Of a stretch of 64,000 nt of DNA, positions 52,350 through 64,000 are shown one piece after another. Positions within the stretch are counted from its first letter, which is position 1. Every line of letters starts with the position of its first letter. Location of the stretch: assembly GCA_964515335.1 (NCBI GenBank), contig CAZETS010000019.1:9950-73949 (forward strand), written 5' to 3'. Source of the DNA: TMED88 sp964515335 (GTDB lineage: Bacteria; Myxococcota_A; UBA9160; UBA4427). The translations under genes were made by a program, and so were the position numbers. The notes below the pieces were generated by a model. The model was not told the origin of the DNA. It saw only the letters and a list, made by a program, of their open reading frames with translations, and searched no databases.

Positions 52350-52858
52350 GCGTCGACCACCACGAGCAGGCGCCCTCCGGCGGCCGGGAACCCGCCCGTC
52401 AGCCGGTCGATCTCGAAGATCGCCGCCTCCTCGACGCGGCCCGCGAGCACCGAGATCACGATCTGCGCTGCGCCGGGAAACGGAAACAGCGGGTGCTCCG
52501 CATAGGCGAGGTCTTCCTCGGACAGATAGGCGCCCGCATCGACGTGCGAGTGGTAGACGGCGGTGATGGCATCGCCGCGCGCCTCGGCCTCCTTCTGCGC
52601 CTGCAGGTACTCGACCTCCGCCATGTAGTAGGCGTGGCGGGCGTCGCGCGGAAATGCCAGGGGTTCGGCGAGATGCATCTTGTTGACGACGTTGGTGATG
52701 CGCGCGGCGCGCCCGAACCGTTGGGCGGCGTTTCCACTCACCAGTCCGCAGCACTCCTCGGGCGCCGTATCCAGCGCGTGTTGGCAGAGCTCGCTCAGCA
52801 CCGATGCCGGGAACGGCACCGGGTCGAGGTCGCGATTCAGCTCGAGACGGTCTCGCAC
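52346..52858 (-). CDS. M67-family (JAB/MPN, Mec-like) metallopeptidase
   Basis: The 170-residue Mov34/MPN protein has the JAMM zinc site: the Glu in APEECCGLVSG, then VYHSHVDAGAYLSEEDL, which supplies HxH, the Ser and the Asp. Bacterial single-domain members (Mec) release cysteine from a ubiquitin-like sulfur-carrier protein. With ATP sulfurylase downstream and an Rrf2 regulator upstream, a cysteine or cofactor sulfur role is the best guess. No ubiquitin-like carrier gene is visible in the window. Confidence 0.86.
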   Translation of the reverse strand: MRDRLELNRDLDPVPFPASVLSELCQHALDTAPEECCGLVSGNAAQRFGRAARITNVVNKMHLAEPLAFPRDARHAYYMAEVEYLQAQKEAEARGDAITAVYHSHVDAGAYLSEEDLAYAEHPLFPFPGAAQIVISVLAGRVEEAAIFEIDRLTGGFPAAGGRLLVVVDA

Positions 52859-53100
52859 CGTTCCCTGCCACCCGGTCAGGTTCGATCGACGAGCGCGTCG
52901 CCGACGGGTCAGGCGCGCGCCCCACCGACCGGACCGGCTCGACCGCGTTGGGCGAGGGTCCGGCAGCCATCGGAAGCGTCGAGCACCGCCAGCCGGACGG
53001 AACAGACGCCGGGATCCGTGATCGGGCCACCGGCCCTGGGGGATCCGCGCGGCCGCATTCTACGCGAGACCCGCCAGCCTTGCGAGCCTCCAGGGGCGCG

Positions 53101-53150
53101 GATCTGACCGCCCGGGGCTCAGATTTGACCGCCCGGGGCTCAGATTTGAT
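53101..53150. repeat. Tandem 21-base repeat at the 3' end of the Rrf2 gene
   Basis: GATYTGACCGCCCGGGGCTCA occurs at 53101-53121 and 53122-53142, followed by the partial copy GATTTGAT. The last TCA of copy two (53140-53142) is the stop of the Rrf2 gene on the minus strand. The remainder of the gap from 52859 shows no gene or clear signal. Confidence 0.8.
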
Positions 53151-53589
53151 AGTCGTCCACGAGCTCGGAGAGCCGTGGCACCCCCTCTTTGGCGGCCTTT
53201 CGGCACAGGTCGGCCAGGCTCACCTCGTCGAGCACCTGGGCGAAGCGGGCCGCGATCTGGGGCCACACGAACTCGGGGCGCCCGGTGGTCTCGGACGCCG
53301 GCGCCTCGCTCGGACCGAGGGCGCCCCCCACAGGGCCCTCGACCGCCTCGACGACGTCGCGCAACGTGATCTCCGCCGGCGCGCGCGCAAGCAGGTACCC
53401 GCCTCCGGGCCCCCGCTTGCCCGAGACCAGCCGCCCCCGGCGCAAGCGCAGGAAGATCTGCTCGAGATAGCGGGTCGGGATCTCCTGCCTCTCGCTGATC
53501 ACGCGCACCTGGACCGGCTGCCCGAGCCCGTTGTAGGCGATGTCGAACATCCCGCAGACCGCATAGTGGACCTGGAGAGAAAAGCGCAC
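53140..53589 (-). CDS. Rrf2-family transcriptional regulator (CymR-like)
   Basis: The roughly 149-residue Rrf2 winged-helix regulator has RFSLQVHYAVCGMFDIAYNG, the recognition region ISERQEIPTRYLEQIFLRLR, the wing GLVSG-like LVSGKRGPGGGYLLAR and ITLRDVVEAVEGPV. The three-Cys iron-sulfur site of IscR is missing (only scattered single Cys), which resembles CymR, the cysteine regulator. The GTG at 53589 starts at the conserved position; another GTG at 53619 adds ten residues. Upstream of M67 and sat, it may regulate sulfur genes (inference). Confidence 0.85.
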   Translation of the reverse strand: MRFSLQVHYAVCGMFDIAYNGLGQPVQVRVISERQEIPTRYLEQIFLRLRRGRLVSGKRGPGGGYLLARAPAEITLRDVVEAVEGPVGGALGPSEAPASETTGRPEFVWPQIAARFAQVLDEVSLADLCRKAAKEGVPRLSELVDDYQI

Positions 53590-53684
53590 GCTGTGGTCAA
53601 GAATGCGAGACCCGGGCACGCCGCGCCACCCGCGGCCAGACGGCGTTGGCCATCCGACCCGGTTCCCTTAGCCTCGCCGCCGCA

Positions 53685-54071
53685 ATGGCCCCGCCCGACC
53701 CGCACCCTCTGGAAGCCGCGCTGCGCAGAACGCACCGCAGCGTGCTCGTGCTGCTCGCGTGCTGCGCGGGCGTGATCGCCCTGCACGGATTCGCGGGCGA
53801 GGAGCCGCCGCCCGACCGCTGGCTCACCACGGCCGGCGTCGGACTCGGTCTCGCCACCGTGGTGCTGCGCCGCCTGGGCGCATCCCCGGTGATCGCCGCC
53901 CGCACCTCCTTCTTGCTTCTGCTCGCCGCACTCGTCCTGGCCGGCGGGCTCGGTCTGCTCGGCGTCTGGGTCGCGCTCGGCCACGACGGGCCCGAGACCG
54001 GCCTGCTCTTCACCCTGGCCGGTGCGATCTTCTCGATCCGCCCGACCCGCCCGGCAACCGGCGCGCGCTGA
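53685..54071 (+). CDS. Small membrane protein of unknown function
   Basis: The 128-residue protein has three or four hydrophobic helices (SVLVLLACCAGVIALHGF, WLTTAGVGLGLATVVL, TSFLLLLAALVLAGGLGLLG, LLFTLAGAIFSI). I do not recognise the family. It ends 17 bases before the ABC-F gene on the same strand. The ATG at 53685 is preferred over an ATG at 53646, which lies in the divergent leader. Confidence 0.55.
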   Translation: MAPPDPHPLEAALRRTHRSVLVLLACCAGVIALHGFAGEEPPPDRWLTTAGVGLGLATVVLRRLGASPVIAARTSFLLLLAALVLAGGLGLLGVWVALGHDGPETGLLFTLAGAIFSIRPTRPATGAR

Positions 54072-54088
54072 GTCTCCGGAGTCACACC

Positions 54089-56113
<2,025 letters not shown>

Positions 56114-56147
56114 CGCCCGCTCGCCCCCGCCGTAACCTCCCGCGCCG

Positions 56148-56235
56148 TGCCCGGGTGGCGGAATTGGTAGACGCGCTAGATTCAGGTTCTAGTGTTCGCA
56201 AGGACGTGCTGGTTCGACTCCAGTCCCGGGCACCA
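56148..56235 (+). tRNA. tRNA-Leu (anticodon CAG)
   Basis: The acceptor stem GCCCGGG (56148-56154) pairs with CCCGGGC (56225-56231), followed by A and a genome-encoded CCA (56233-56235). The anticodon stem CTAGA/TCTAG encloses loop TTCAGGT with CAG at the anticodon position. A long variable arm (TGTTCGCAAGGACGT) marks a type II tRNA, and the T-loop GGTTCGACTCC is present. All this fits tRNA-Leu reading CUG. Confidence 0.96.
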
Positions 56236-56261
56236 CGCGTCCTCCTTCGTCGACCGCAGCG

Positions 56262-57062
56262 CTAGCGCCCGCCGAACTTCGGCGCCCGCTTCTCGAGGAA
56301 CGCGGCGAGCCCTTCGGCGAAGTCCTCGGACGTCGTGCACTTCGCCTGCACGACGAATTCGTGGTCGATCGCGTCCGCGAACGACAGCTCGGCCGAATCG
56401 TCGAGCACCCGCTTGATGGACTGCATGGCGAGCGGCGACTGGCCGGCGAGCCGTTCGGCGCGCTCGCGTACGTGGGACTCCAGCTCGTCGTCGGGCAACA
56501 CGCCGGCGATCATGCCGATCCGCAGCGCTTCGGGCGCCGGCACCAGGTCGCCGAAAAGCGCAAGCTCCCGGGCCTTCTGCCTGCCGACGAGTCGCGGCAG
56601 CAGCCACGAGCCACCGAAGTCGAGCGACAGCGCGCGGCGCACGAAGATCTGCGAGAAACGCGCGCCCTCGGCGGCGTAGACGAGATCGCAGCCGATGGCC
56701 AGATTGCAGCCGGCCCCCGCTGCCACGCCCTCGACCATGGCGATGCTCGGCTTGCGCAGACGATGCAGGGCGACCGCCGCCGGCGAGATGCGGTGGCGCA
56801 GCATCTCGATCGTCTTGTCCTCGAGCGAGCCGGCACGCGAGGGGTTCCCGGTTCCGCCGGTGCCGGTGAGGTCCGCGCCCGCGCAGAAGTTACCGCCGGC
56901 GCCGCACACCACGACGGCCCGCACTTCGGGGTCGAGGTCCGCACGCGAGAACGCCGCCTCCATTTCCGCCCACATCGGCAGCGTCACCGCGTTCTTCTTC
57001 TCGGGACGGTTGAGCCGCACCCACATCACCCCCTCCGACTGCTCGATCTCGACATCCGCCAT
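56262..57062 (-). CDS. Enoyl-CoA hydratase/isomerase (crotonase) family protein
   Basis: The 266-residue crotonase-fold enzyme has the oxyanion-hole segment GGNFCAGADLTGTG and VEGVAAGAGCNLAIGCDLVY. The usual catalytic Glu of hydratases (in GGGCELA) is Asn here, and the second Glu is also absent. Instead SLDFGGSWLLPRLVG offers an Asp, as in PaaG-like isomerases, so an isomerase or thioesterase-like reaction is more likely than classic hydration. The ATG at 57062 has AAAGGAGG upstream. The reaction is not decided by sequence. Confidence 0.88.
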   Translation of the reverse strand: MADVEIEQSEGVMWVRLNRPEKKNAVTLPMWAEMEAAFSRADLDPEVRAVVVCGAGGNFCAGADLTGTGGTGNPSRAGSLEDKTIEMLRHRISPAAVALHRLRKPSIAMVEGVAAGAGCNLAIGCDLVYAAEGARFSQIFVRRALSLDFGGSWLLPRLVGRQKARELALFGDLVPAPEALRIGMIAGVLPDDELESHVRERAERLAGQSPLAMQSIKRVLDDSAELSFADAIDHEFVVQAKCTTSEDFAEGLAAFLEKRAPKFGGR

Positions 57063-57311
57063 CCCGCCTCCTTTCGTGCCCCGGCGTCCGGCCGCGCGCC
57101 GGACCGGCGCAGGGTATCCGACGCGAGCCCACGTGAGCGCGCCCTGGCGCGCCCGCACCCGACTTTCGGGTGGTCGGTTGGTCGGTTTGGGTGGGGCCCC
57201 GCCGTCCCCGCGAGAACGGCCGGTTGACCCGCATCGGCGGGCGCTTACGCTCGCGGCCCCAGAGGGATCGGCAGGCCGGCACGGCGGCCGCCGAGGCAGC
57301 GAGGAGACCGC

Positions 57312-59705
<2,394 letters not shown>

Positions 59706-59742
59706 CGACCGGACGCGCGCGGCGTCGGTATGCTCCGGCGCG

Positions 59743-60873
59743 GTGAGGATCGCCCTCGTCCACGACTGGCTGACCGGGTTGCGCGGCGGCGAGCGGGTGC
59801 TCGACGTGCTGGCCCGCGCGCACCCGGACGCCGAACTCTATACGCTGATCCATCGACCGGGCGCGACGACCCCCGCCATCGATGCGCTTCGCGTGCACAC
59901 CTCACCGCTCGACCGGCTGCCGGGCGTCGAACGCTACTACCGCAAGCTGCTGCCGCTGTACCCGTGGGCAATCGACCGCTTGCGGCCGCACGATTGCGAC
60001 CTCGTCCTGTCGATCAGCCACGCGGTGGCCAAGAGCGTGCCGGTGCCCGCCGGCACGCCCCACCTCTGCTACTGCCTCACGCCCATGCGCTACGTCTGGG
60101 ATCAGGCCGACGCGTATCTCGGGCGCGGCCTGCGACGTGCCGCGGCGACGCCGCTCGTCTCGGCGCTGCGGCGCTTCGATCGAAGCCGCAGCACGCCCGC
60201 GCACGTGACGCGCTTCGTCGCGATCTCGCGTGGCGTCTCCGAGCGGATCCGGCGCCACTACGCGCGGCCGTCGCGGGTCGTGCATCCGCCGGTCGACGTC
60301 GAGCGCTTCCAGCCGACCGGTGCGCGGCCCGACGACTACTATCTGCTCGTCGGGGCCTTCGTGCCCTACAAACGCGAGGACCTCGCCATCGAGGCCTTCC
60401 GGCGCAGCGGACGCCGGCTCGTGGTGGCCGGCGACGGCCCACTGCGCGGCCGCATCGAGGCTTCGGCCCCGCCGAACGTCGAGTTCGTCGGCCGCGTCCC
60501 GGACGACACACTGGCCGAGCTCTTCGCCGGCTGCCGCGCGCTCGTGCATCCGCAGCACGAGGACTTCGGCCTCGTCGCCGTGGAGGTTCAGGCGGCCGGC
60601 CGGCCGGTGATCGCGCTCGCGGCGGGGGGCGCGCTCGACACGGTCCGCCCCCTCCACGACACGCCGCACGAGGGCGCCGAAGCGCCGACCGGCGTGCTCT
60701 TCGAGCAGCAGAGCGCCGAGGCGCTCGCCGCCGCCGTCGAACGCTTCGAGCGCAGCGAGCACGTCTTCGACGCCAAGGCGATCCGCCGGCACGCCGAGCA
60801 CTTCGGCCCACGGCGCTTCGCCGAAGCGCTCGGTCGCGAGATCGAGGCGGCCCGGGCGGGCCGGGATCAGTAG
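59743..60873 (+). CDS. GT4 glycosyltransferase (WbaZ-like)
   Basis: The 376-residue GT-B enzyme opens with RIALVHDWLTGLRGGERVLD, the usual start of WbaZ-type mannosyl/galactosyltransferases of polysaccharide synthesis. It carries HLCYCLTPMRYVWDQADAYL, VVHPPVDVERFQP, LLVGAFVPYKREDLAIEAF and the EX7E-type HEDFGLVAVEVQAAGRPVIA. The start is the GTG at 59743. It converges with the initiating phosphoglycosyl transferase and overlaps its end by 7 bases. The sugar cannot be read from sequence. Confidence 0.88.
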   Translation: MRIALVHDWLTGLRGGERVLDVLARAHPDAELYTLIHRPGATTPAIDALRVHTSPLDRLPGVERYYRKLLPLYPWAIDRLRPHDCDLVLSISHAVAKSVPVPAGTPHLCYCLTPMRYVWDQADAYLGRGLRRAAATPLVSALRRFDRSRSTPAHVTRFVAISRGVSERIRRHYARPSRVVHPPVDVERFQPTGARPDDYYLLVGAFVPYKREDLAIEAFRRSGRRLVVAGDGPLRGRIEASAPPNVEFVGRVPDDTLAELFAGCRALVHPQHEDFGLVAVEVQAAGRPVIALAAGGALDTVRPLHDTPHEGAEAPTGVLFEQQSAEALAAAVERFERSEHVFDAKAIRRHAEHFGPRRFAEALGREIEAARAGRDQ

Positions 60874-62258
60874 GCGTTGCGGCCGCGCACGACGGTGCCG
60901 AGCGTCATCAGCAGGATCTGCAGATCGAAGCCCGGCGACCAGTGCTGGATGTAGTAGATGTCGTGCTCGATGCGCTCGTTCAGCGACGTGTCGCCGCGCC
61001 AGCCGTGCACCTGGGCCCAGCCCGTCATCCCCGACTTCACCTTGTGGCGCAGCATGTAGCCCGGGATCTCGCGACGAAACGCCTCGATGTAGACCGGCCG
61101 CTCGGGCCGCGGACCGACCAGGCTCATATCGCCGCGCAGGACGTTCCAGAGCTGCGGCAGCTCGTCGAGCGAGAAGCGCCGCAGCAGGGCTCCGACGCGG
61201 GTGCGGCGCGGGTCGCCTGGTCGTGACCAGCCGACGCCGTCTCCCTCGGCGCCGTCCCGCATCGTGCGGAACTTCAGCATGTCGAACTCGCGGCCGTCCA
61301 GCCCCACCCGCCGCTGTCGATAGAGCACCGGCCCCACGCCGTCGAGGCGCACGAGCGCAGCGAGCCCCAGCAGGATGGGCGCGCCGAGCGCGAGCAGCAG
61401 CGAGCTGCCCAGCAGATCGAAGCCGCGCTTGTAGACCGAGGCCCAGCCGACCAGCGGCGTCTCGCGCAGGCTGATGATCGGGAGTCCGTCGAGCTCCTCC
61501 ACCGAGCTGCGGAGCGTGAGGATGTGCATCAGGTCGGGCGCGAGCTTGACGGTGACCGTCGAGTCCTCGAGCTCGCTCAGGATCTTGTCGAGCAACGGCC
61601 ACTCGTCGTAGGGCAGCGCGACGATCACCTGATCGATGCGCGCCGGTCGCAGCGCCTGGGCGAGATCCGCGTAACCGCCGACGACGCGCACGCCCGCAAC
61701 GGTGCGGCCCACCATGCCGTCGGCCAGCACGCCGCGAACGTGGATGCCCGACTGCGGGTGGTCGTGGAGGCGGCCGATCACCTCCTCGGCGAGGCGCCCG
61801 CCGCCGACGACCAGCACGTAGCGCAGGTTGAAGCCGCGCCGGCGCGCCGAGCGCAGGACCGTCCGGACAGCGACCCGCGAGACGATCAAGAGCGCGGGCG
61901 CCGCGACGCTGAAGATCACCACCACGCCACGGGAGAACGAGTAGGAGCGAAAGAAGAAGGAGGCGGCGAGCAGGATCACGACACCGGCGGCCGTAGCCTT
62001 GACGATGTCGGCCCCCTCTTCGAGCAGCGAGCCCAGACGCTTCGGCTGGTAGAGCCCCTGACGCCGCAGCAGCACCCAGCCCACCGGCCAGATGGCCACC
62101 AGCGCCAGCGCGTAGTCGCGCACCGGCGGCACGCCGAGGGGCACCTCGAGCCCGGCGTGGAAGCGCAGCGCGTACGCACCGAGCCACGCGACGGCGATCA
62201 GCCCGAGATCCGCGACCGTCATCAGGCCACGCAGCACCTCGCTGTACCGGTAGAGCAC
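60867..62258 (-). CDS. Undecaprenyl-phosphate glucose/galactose phosphotransferase (WcaJ/WbaP family)
   Basis: The 463-residue polyprenyl-phosphate hexose-1-phosphate transferase starts capsule or O-antigen repeat units on the lipid carrier. An N-terminal four-helix membrane region and CoA-binding-like middle domain (YVLVVGGGRLAEEVIGRLHD) precede the catalytic PGT domain (YKRGFDLLGSSLLLALGAPI; FDMLKFRTMRDGAEGD; LDELPQLWNVLRGDMSLVGP RP; SGMTGWAQVHGWRGDT). It is complete. The start at 62258 is followed by MLYRYSEVLRG. It pairs naturally with the adjacent glycosyltransferases. Confidence 0.92.
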   Translation of the reverse strand: MLYRYSEVLRGLMTVADLGLIAVAWLGAYALRFHAGLEVPLGVPPVRDYALALVAIWPVGWVLLRRQGLYQPKRLGSLLEEGADIVKATAAGVVILLAASFFFRSYSFSRGVVVIFSVAAPALLIVSRVAVRTVLRSARRRGFNLRYVLVVGGGRLAEEVIGRLHDHPQSGIHVRGVLADGMVGRTVAGVRVVGGYADLAQALRPARIDQVIVALPYDEWPLLDKILSELEDSTVTVKLAPDLMHILTLRSSVEELDGLPIISLRETPLVGWASVYKRGFDLLGSSLLLALGAPILLGLAALVRLDGVGPVLYRQRRVGLDGREFDMLKFRTMRDGAEGDGVGWSRPGDPRRTRVGALLRRFSLDELPQLWNVLRGDMSLVGPRPERPVYIEAFRREIPGYMLRHKVKSGMTGWAQVHGWRGDTSLNERIEHDIYYIQHWSPGFDLQILLMTLGTVVRGRNAY

Positions 62259-62318
62259 CCCCCTGCCCTCTCCAAGACCTACACGACCTGAACCCAGCCG
62301 ATCGGCGCCCCGCGCCGA

Positions 62319-63551
62319 TCAGCCGAATTCGGCCGCGTCCGCCTCCACCGCCTCACGGAGCGCGCCGAGGAATTCGGGCATCGCCGAAGTCACGCGGCTC
62401 CAGTTCGGGATCTGTGGCGCGCCCATCGGGTCGCGCACGAAGTCGAGCCCCGCCGCGCGCAGCGCCGCGGAAAAAGTCTCCACCGCCACCTCCTCGGCGT
62501 GGCGATCGAACTGCAGGCCGTTCAGCTTCGCGTCGTTGCTGTAGCTGGCGATCGCGTCCTGGGCGGTGCGCACGTAGGCGGAGATCATCGTGTTGAGGAA
62601 TCCGGCCTCGAACTCGACCCCGTAGCTCGCCAGGTTGCGGATCAGCGAGGCCGCGATGTCGCGCACCATGCGGTGCAGCCCGAGACGCGAGTCATCGGCC
62701 GAGAGGTCCTGGTGCTTGTGGTCGTAGTTCTCGACCAGCTCGACCTGACAGATCCGCTTCAGGGCGCTGTTGCGGAATACCTCGGCGAGCACGCCCACCT
62801 CGAGCCCCCAGTCGGCGGGGATGCGGTTCGCGCGAACCAGGTCGGTCGTCATCGAGCACTCGCCGGCCAGCGGGTAACGGAACGATTCGAGGTACTCGAG
62901 CAGGGGCAGCGGTCCGAGCACCGACTTCATCGAGCGGAGCAGCGGCATCACGAAGAGCCGGGTCACCCGCCCGTGAAGCCGGTCGGTGACCCGGCTGTAG
63001 TAGCCCTTCGCGAACTCGTAGCTCATGTTCGGGCAAGCGGTCGGGTAGCAGAGGCGCGCCAGCAGCTCGCGCCGGTAGTCGAGGATGTCGCAGTCGTGGG
63101 TCGCCACCACCCGCGACACGCTGGTGGCCAGCACGTAGCCGTAGGCCATCCAGGTGGCCCGTCCCTTGCCGTCCGGTCCGGGGTCGAGCCCCTCCTCGCG
63201 CAGCCGGTCGAAGAGCGCCCGGATTCGCGGCCCGTCGTTCCAGATCACCGTGGGCCTGCCGCCGTCCAGGCAGTCGACGTCGGCAAAGAGCGCCTGCATG
63301 TCGGCGAACTCGTCCTTGGTCGAAGGGCCCGACAAGCTGACGACGCACTGCCGCAGGTAGGGGACGCCCGTCAGCTCCTCGACGATGCCCTTGAGGGCCG
63401 GCCCCCGCATCTCCGCGTACAGCGAAGGGAGCACCAGCGCCACGGGTCGGTCGTCCGCGTATTCGACGAGCTCGCGCTCGAGCCGCGACAGGTCGACCGC
63501 TCCCAGACGGTGGAGCGAGGTGATCACTCCGCTCTGGTGGAAGTCGGACAT
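62319..63551 (-). CDS. GT-A fold glycosyltransferase resembling glucosyl-3-phosphoglycerate synthases
   Basis: The 410-residue GT-A enzyme has nucleotide-sugar contact PVALVLPSLYAEMRGPALKG and the DxD-type metal site VVATHDCDILDYRRE. Later it has PLAGECSMTTDLVRANRIPA and VELVENYDHKHQDLS. The pattern resembles the glucosyl/mannosyl-3-phosphoglycerate synthase group (compatible-solute or polysaccharide precursor makers), but no phosphatase partner is adjacent, so the identity is tentative. I chose the ATG at 63551 over the 25-residue longer frame. It may also be a surface-glycan enzyme given the flanking genes. Confidence 0.72.
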   Translation of the reverse strand: MSDFHQSGVITSLHRLGAVDLSRLERELVEYADDRPVALVLPSLYAEMRGPALKGIVEELTGVPYLRQCVVSLSGPSTKDEFADMQALFADVDCLDGGRPTVIWNDGPRIRALFDRLREEGLDPGPDGKGRATWMAYGYVLATSVSRVVATHDCDILDYRRELLARLCYPTACPNMSYEFAKGYYSRVTDRLHGRVTRLFVMPLLRSMKSVLGPLPLLEYLESFRYPLAGECSMTTDLVRANRIPADWGLEVGVLAEVFRNSALKRICQVELVENYDHKHQDLSADDSRLGLHRMVRDIAASLIRNLASYGVEFEAGFLNTMISAYVRTAQDAIASYSNDAKLNGLQFDRHAEEVAVETFSAALRAAGLDFVRDPMGAPQIPNWSRVTSAMPEFLGALREAVEADAAEFG

Positions 63552-63665
63552 CGGCCAGACGTTCGCCCCGCCCCCTGCGGGTGTCAAGCCACGCTCCGTG
63601 AGAGGTGGCTCGAAGATTGGGCCCAAGGCGACTCGAAGTTGTCGATTCGCGGTGGGTTTCGGCGC

Positions 63666-64000
63666 TTAGACGGCGAACCGTGCCTGGTGGACCCGGATCT
63701 GCGGCAACCGCCTCGTCGGGATCCGTCCCCAGTAGCACCGCTCGAGCCAGGGCGAGAGCTCCCGCTTCCGGGGAACCAATCGGGTTTTGAGGATCTTGCG
63801 AACCGTGAGCCGTTTCCCGATCACCCCGATCGTGACCCCCGGCGGCTCATCGCTCCGGTTCTCCGAGGTCGACTTCACGTAGTTGCGCCACACCGCGAAG
63901 ATCGCCATCCGGTAGAGCGCCCCCTGCCGACGCTTCGAGAACGCAATCGTCTCCCGCTTGTGGTTCGCACTGCTGTGGCGCAGCAACAGATCCGCCAGGT
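63666..64000 (-). CDS. Possible transposase-like protein, partial at window edge
   Basis: The frame is open to the last base of the window, so the N-terminus is outside. The visible 110 or so residues read LRHSSANHKRETIAFSKRRQ, then MAIFAVWRNYVKSTSENRSD, and end with TRRLPQIRVHQARFAV. I have the impression that the HSS-NHKRETIAFSKRRQ...WRNYVK block recurs in repeated, transposase-like genes in high-GC genomes, but I cannot name the family or show inverted repeats. A TTG at 63986 would give 106 residues if it were internal. It is the only sign of a mobile element here. Confidence 0.5.
   Translation of the reverse strand, partial: LADLLLRHSSANHKRETIAFSKRRQGALYRMAIFAVWRNYVKSTSENRSDEPPGVTIGVIGKRLTVRKILKTRLVPRKRELSPWLERCYWGRIPTRRLPQIRVHQARFAV

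Noticed and set aside
49848..52505. An 885-residue open frame on the plus strand opposite ald, sat and the propeller lipoprotein
   Set aside because: Shadow of three recognised minus-strand genes.

Overview
The window is GC-rich and densely coded, and reads like a Gram-negative, Deltaproteobacteria-type genome (Myxococcota/Desulfobacterota-like). The evidence is a complete set of type IV pilus motor and regulator genes with a delta-type pilin, an MglA-like small GTPase, several sigma54 activators, lipoproteins and LPS-type export genes, a cell-wall recycling set, and frequent GTG/TTG starts. The lineage is an inference from gene content. A 100-N gap at 45619-45718 shows that this is a draft scaffold.

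Layout. 1-7777: the end of one sigma54 activator, then on the minus strand pilB, pilT, pilC, pilS and pilR. 8055-11244: a flippase-like membrane protein, ribF and an LptF/G permease, bracketed by two related short tandem-repeat blocks. 11361-19652 (minus): an SPFH/NfeD membrane block (hflC, hflK, slipin, nfeD), coaBC, a phosphohexomutase, coaD and rsmD. 20158-29535: a small XRE regulator, a DUF5658-like protein, then a peptidoglycan block (lytic transglycosylase, PBP4-type dacB, SpmA-SpmB fusion, amgK, murU, anmK) that contains a frameshifted pilA behind a sigma54-type promoter. 29701-33991: a glycosyltransferase-methyltransferase-glycosyltransferase operon and a converging methyltransferase. 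34114-43534: a signalling island with a membrane coiled-coil protein ending in a RelE/ParE-like fold, a histidine kinase and response regulator, a REC-Fis regulator, an NtrC-type activator, a FliA/WhiG-type sigma factor behind an excellent sigma54 promoter, a PP2C phosphatase and a response regulator with a long acidic linker. 43648-48772: cofactor genes nadC, birA and coaX, then an alpha-helical protein and an MglA-like GTPase without the usual catalytic Gln. 48808-53589 (minus): alanine dehydrogenase, ATP sulfurylase, a beta-propeller lipoprotein, an M67 protease and an Rrf2 regulator. 53685-63551: a small membrane protein, an ABC-F ATPase, tRNA-Leu(CAG), a crotonase, Lon and surface-polysaccharide glycosyltransferases. 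The window closes with the C-terminal end of a possible transposase-like protein.

How it fits together. PilS/PilR with the sigma54 promoter before pilA form the classical pilin control circuit, but pilA as written is broken by two indels. The sigma54 promoter before the FliA-type sigma gene, next to an NtrC-type activator, predicts a regulatory cascade. The lytic transglycosylase, PBP4, AnmK, AmgK and MurU cover most of a MurNAc turnover and recycling route; the MupP phosphatase step is not seen here. The most promising unexplained items are the membrane-anchored RelE-fold protein, the Gln-less MglA-like GTPase with its helical partner, and the two-glycosyltransferase operon.
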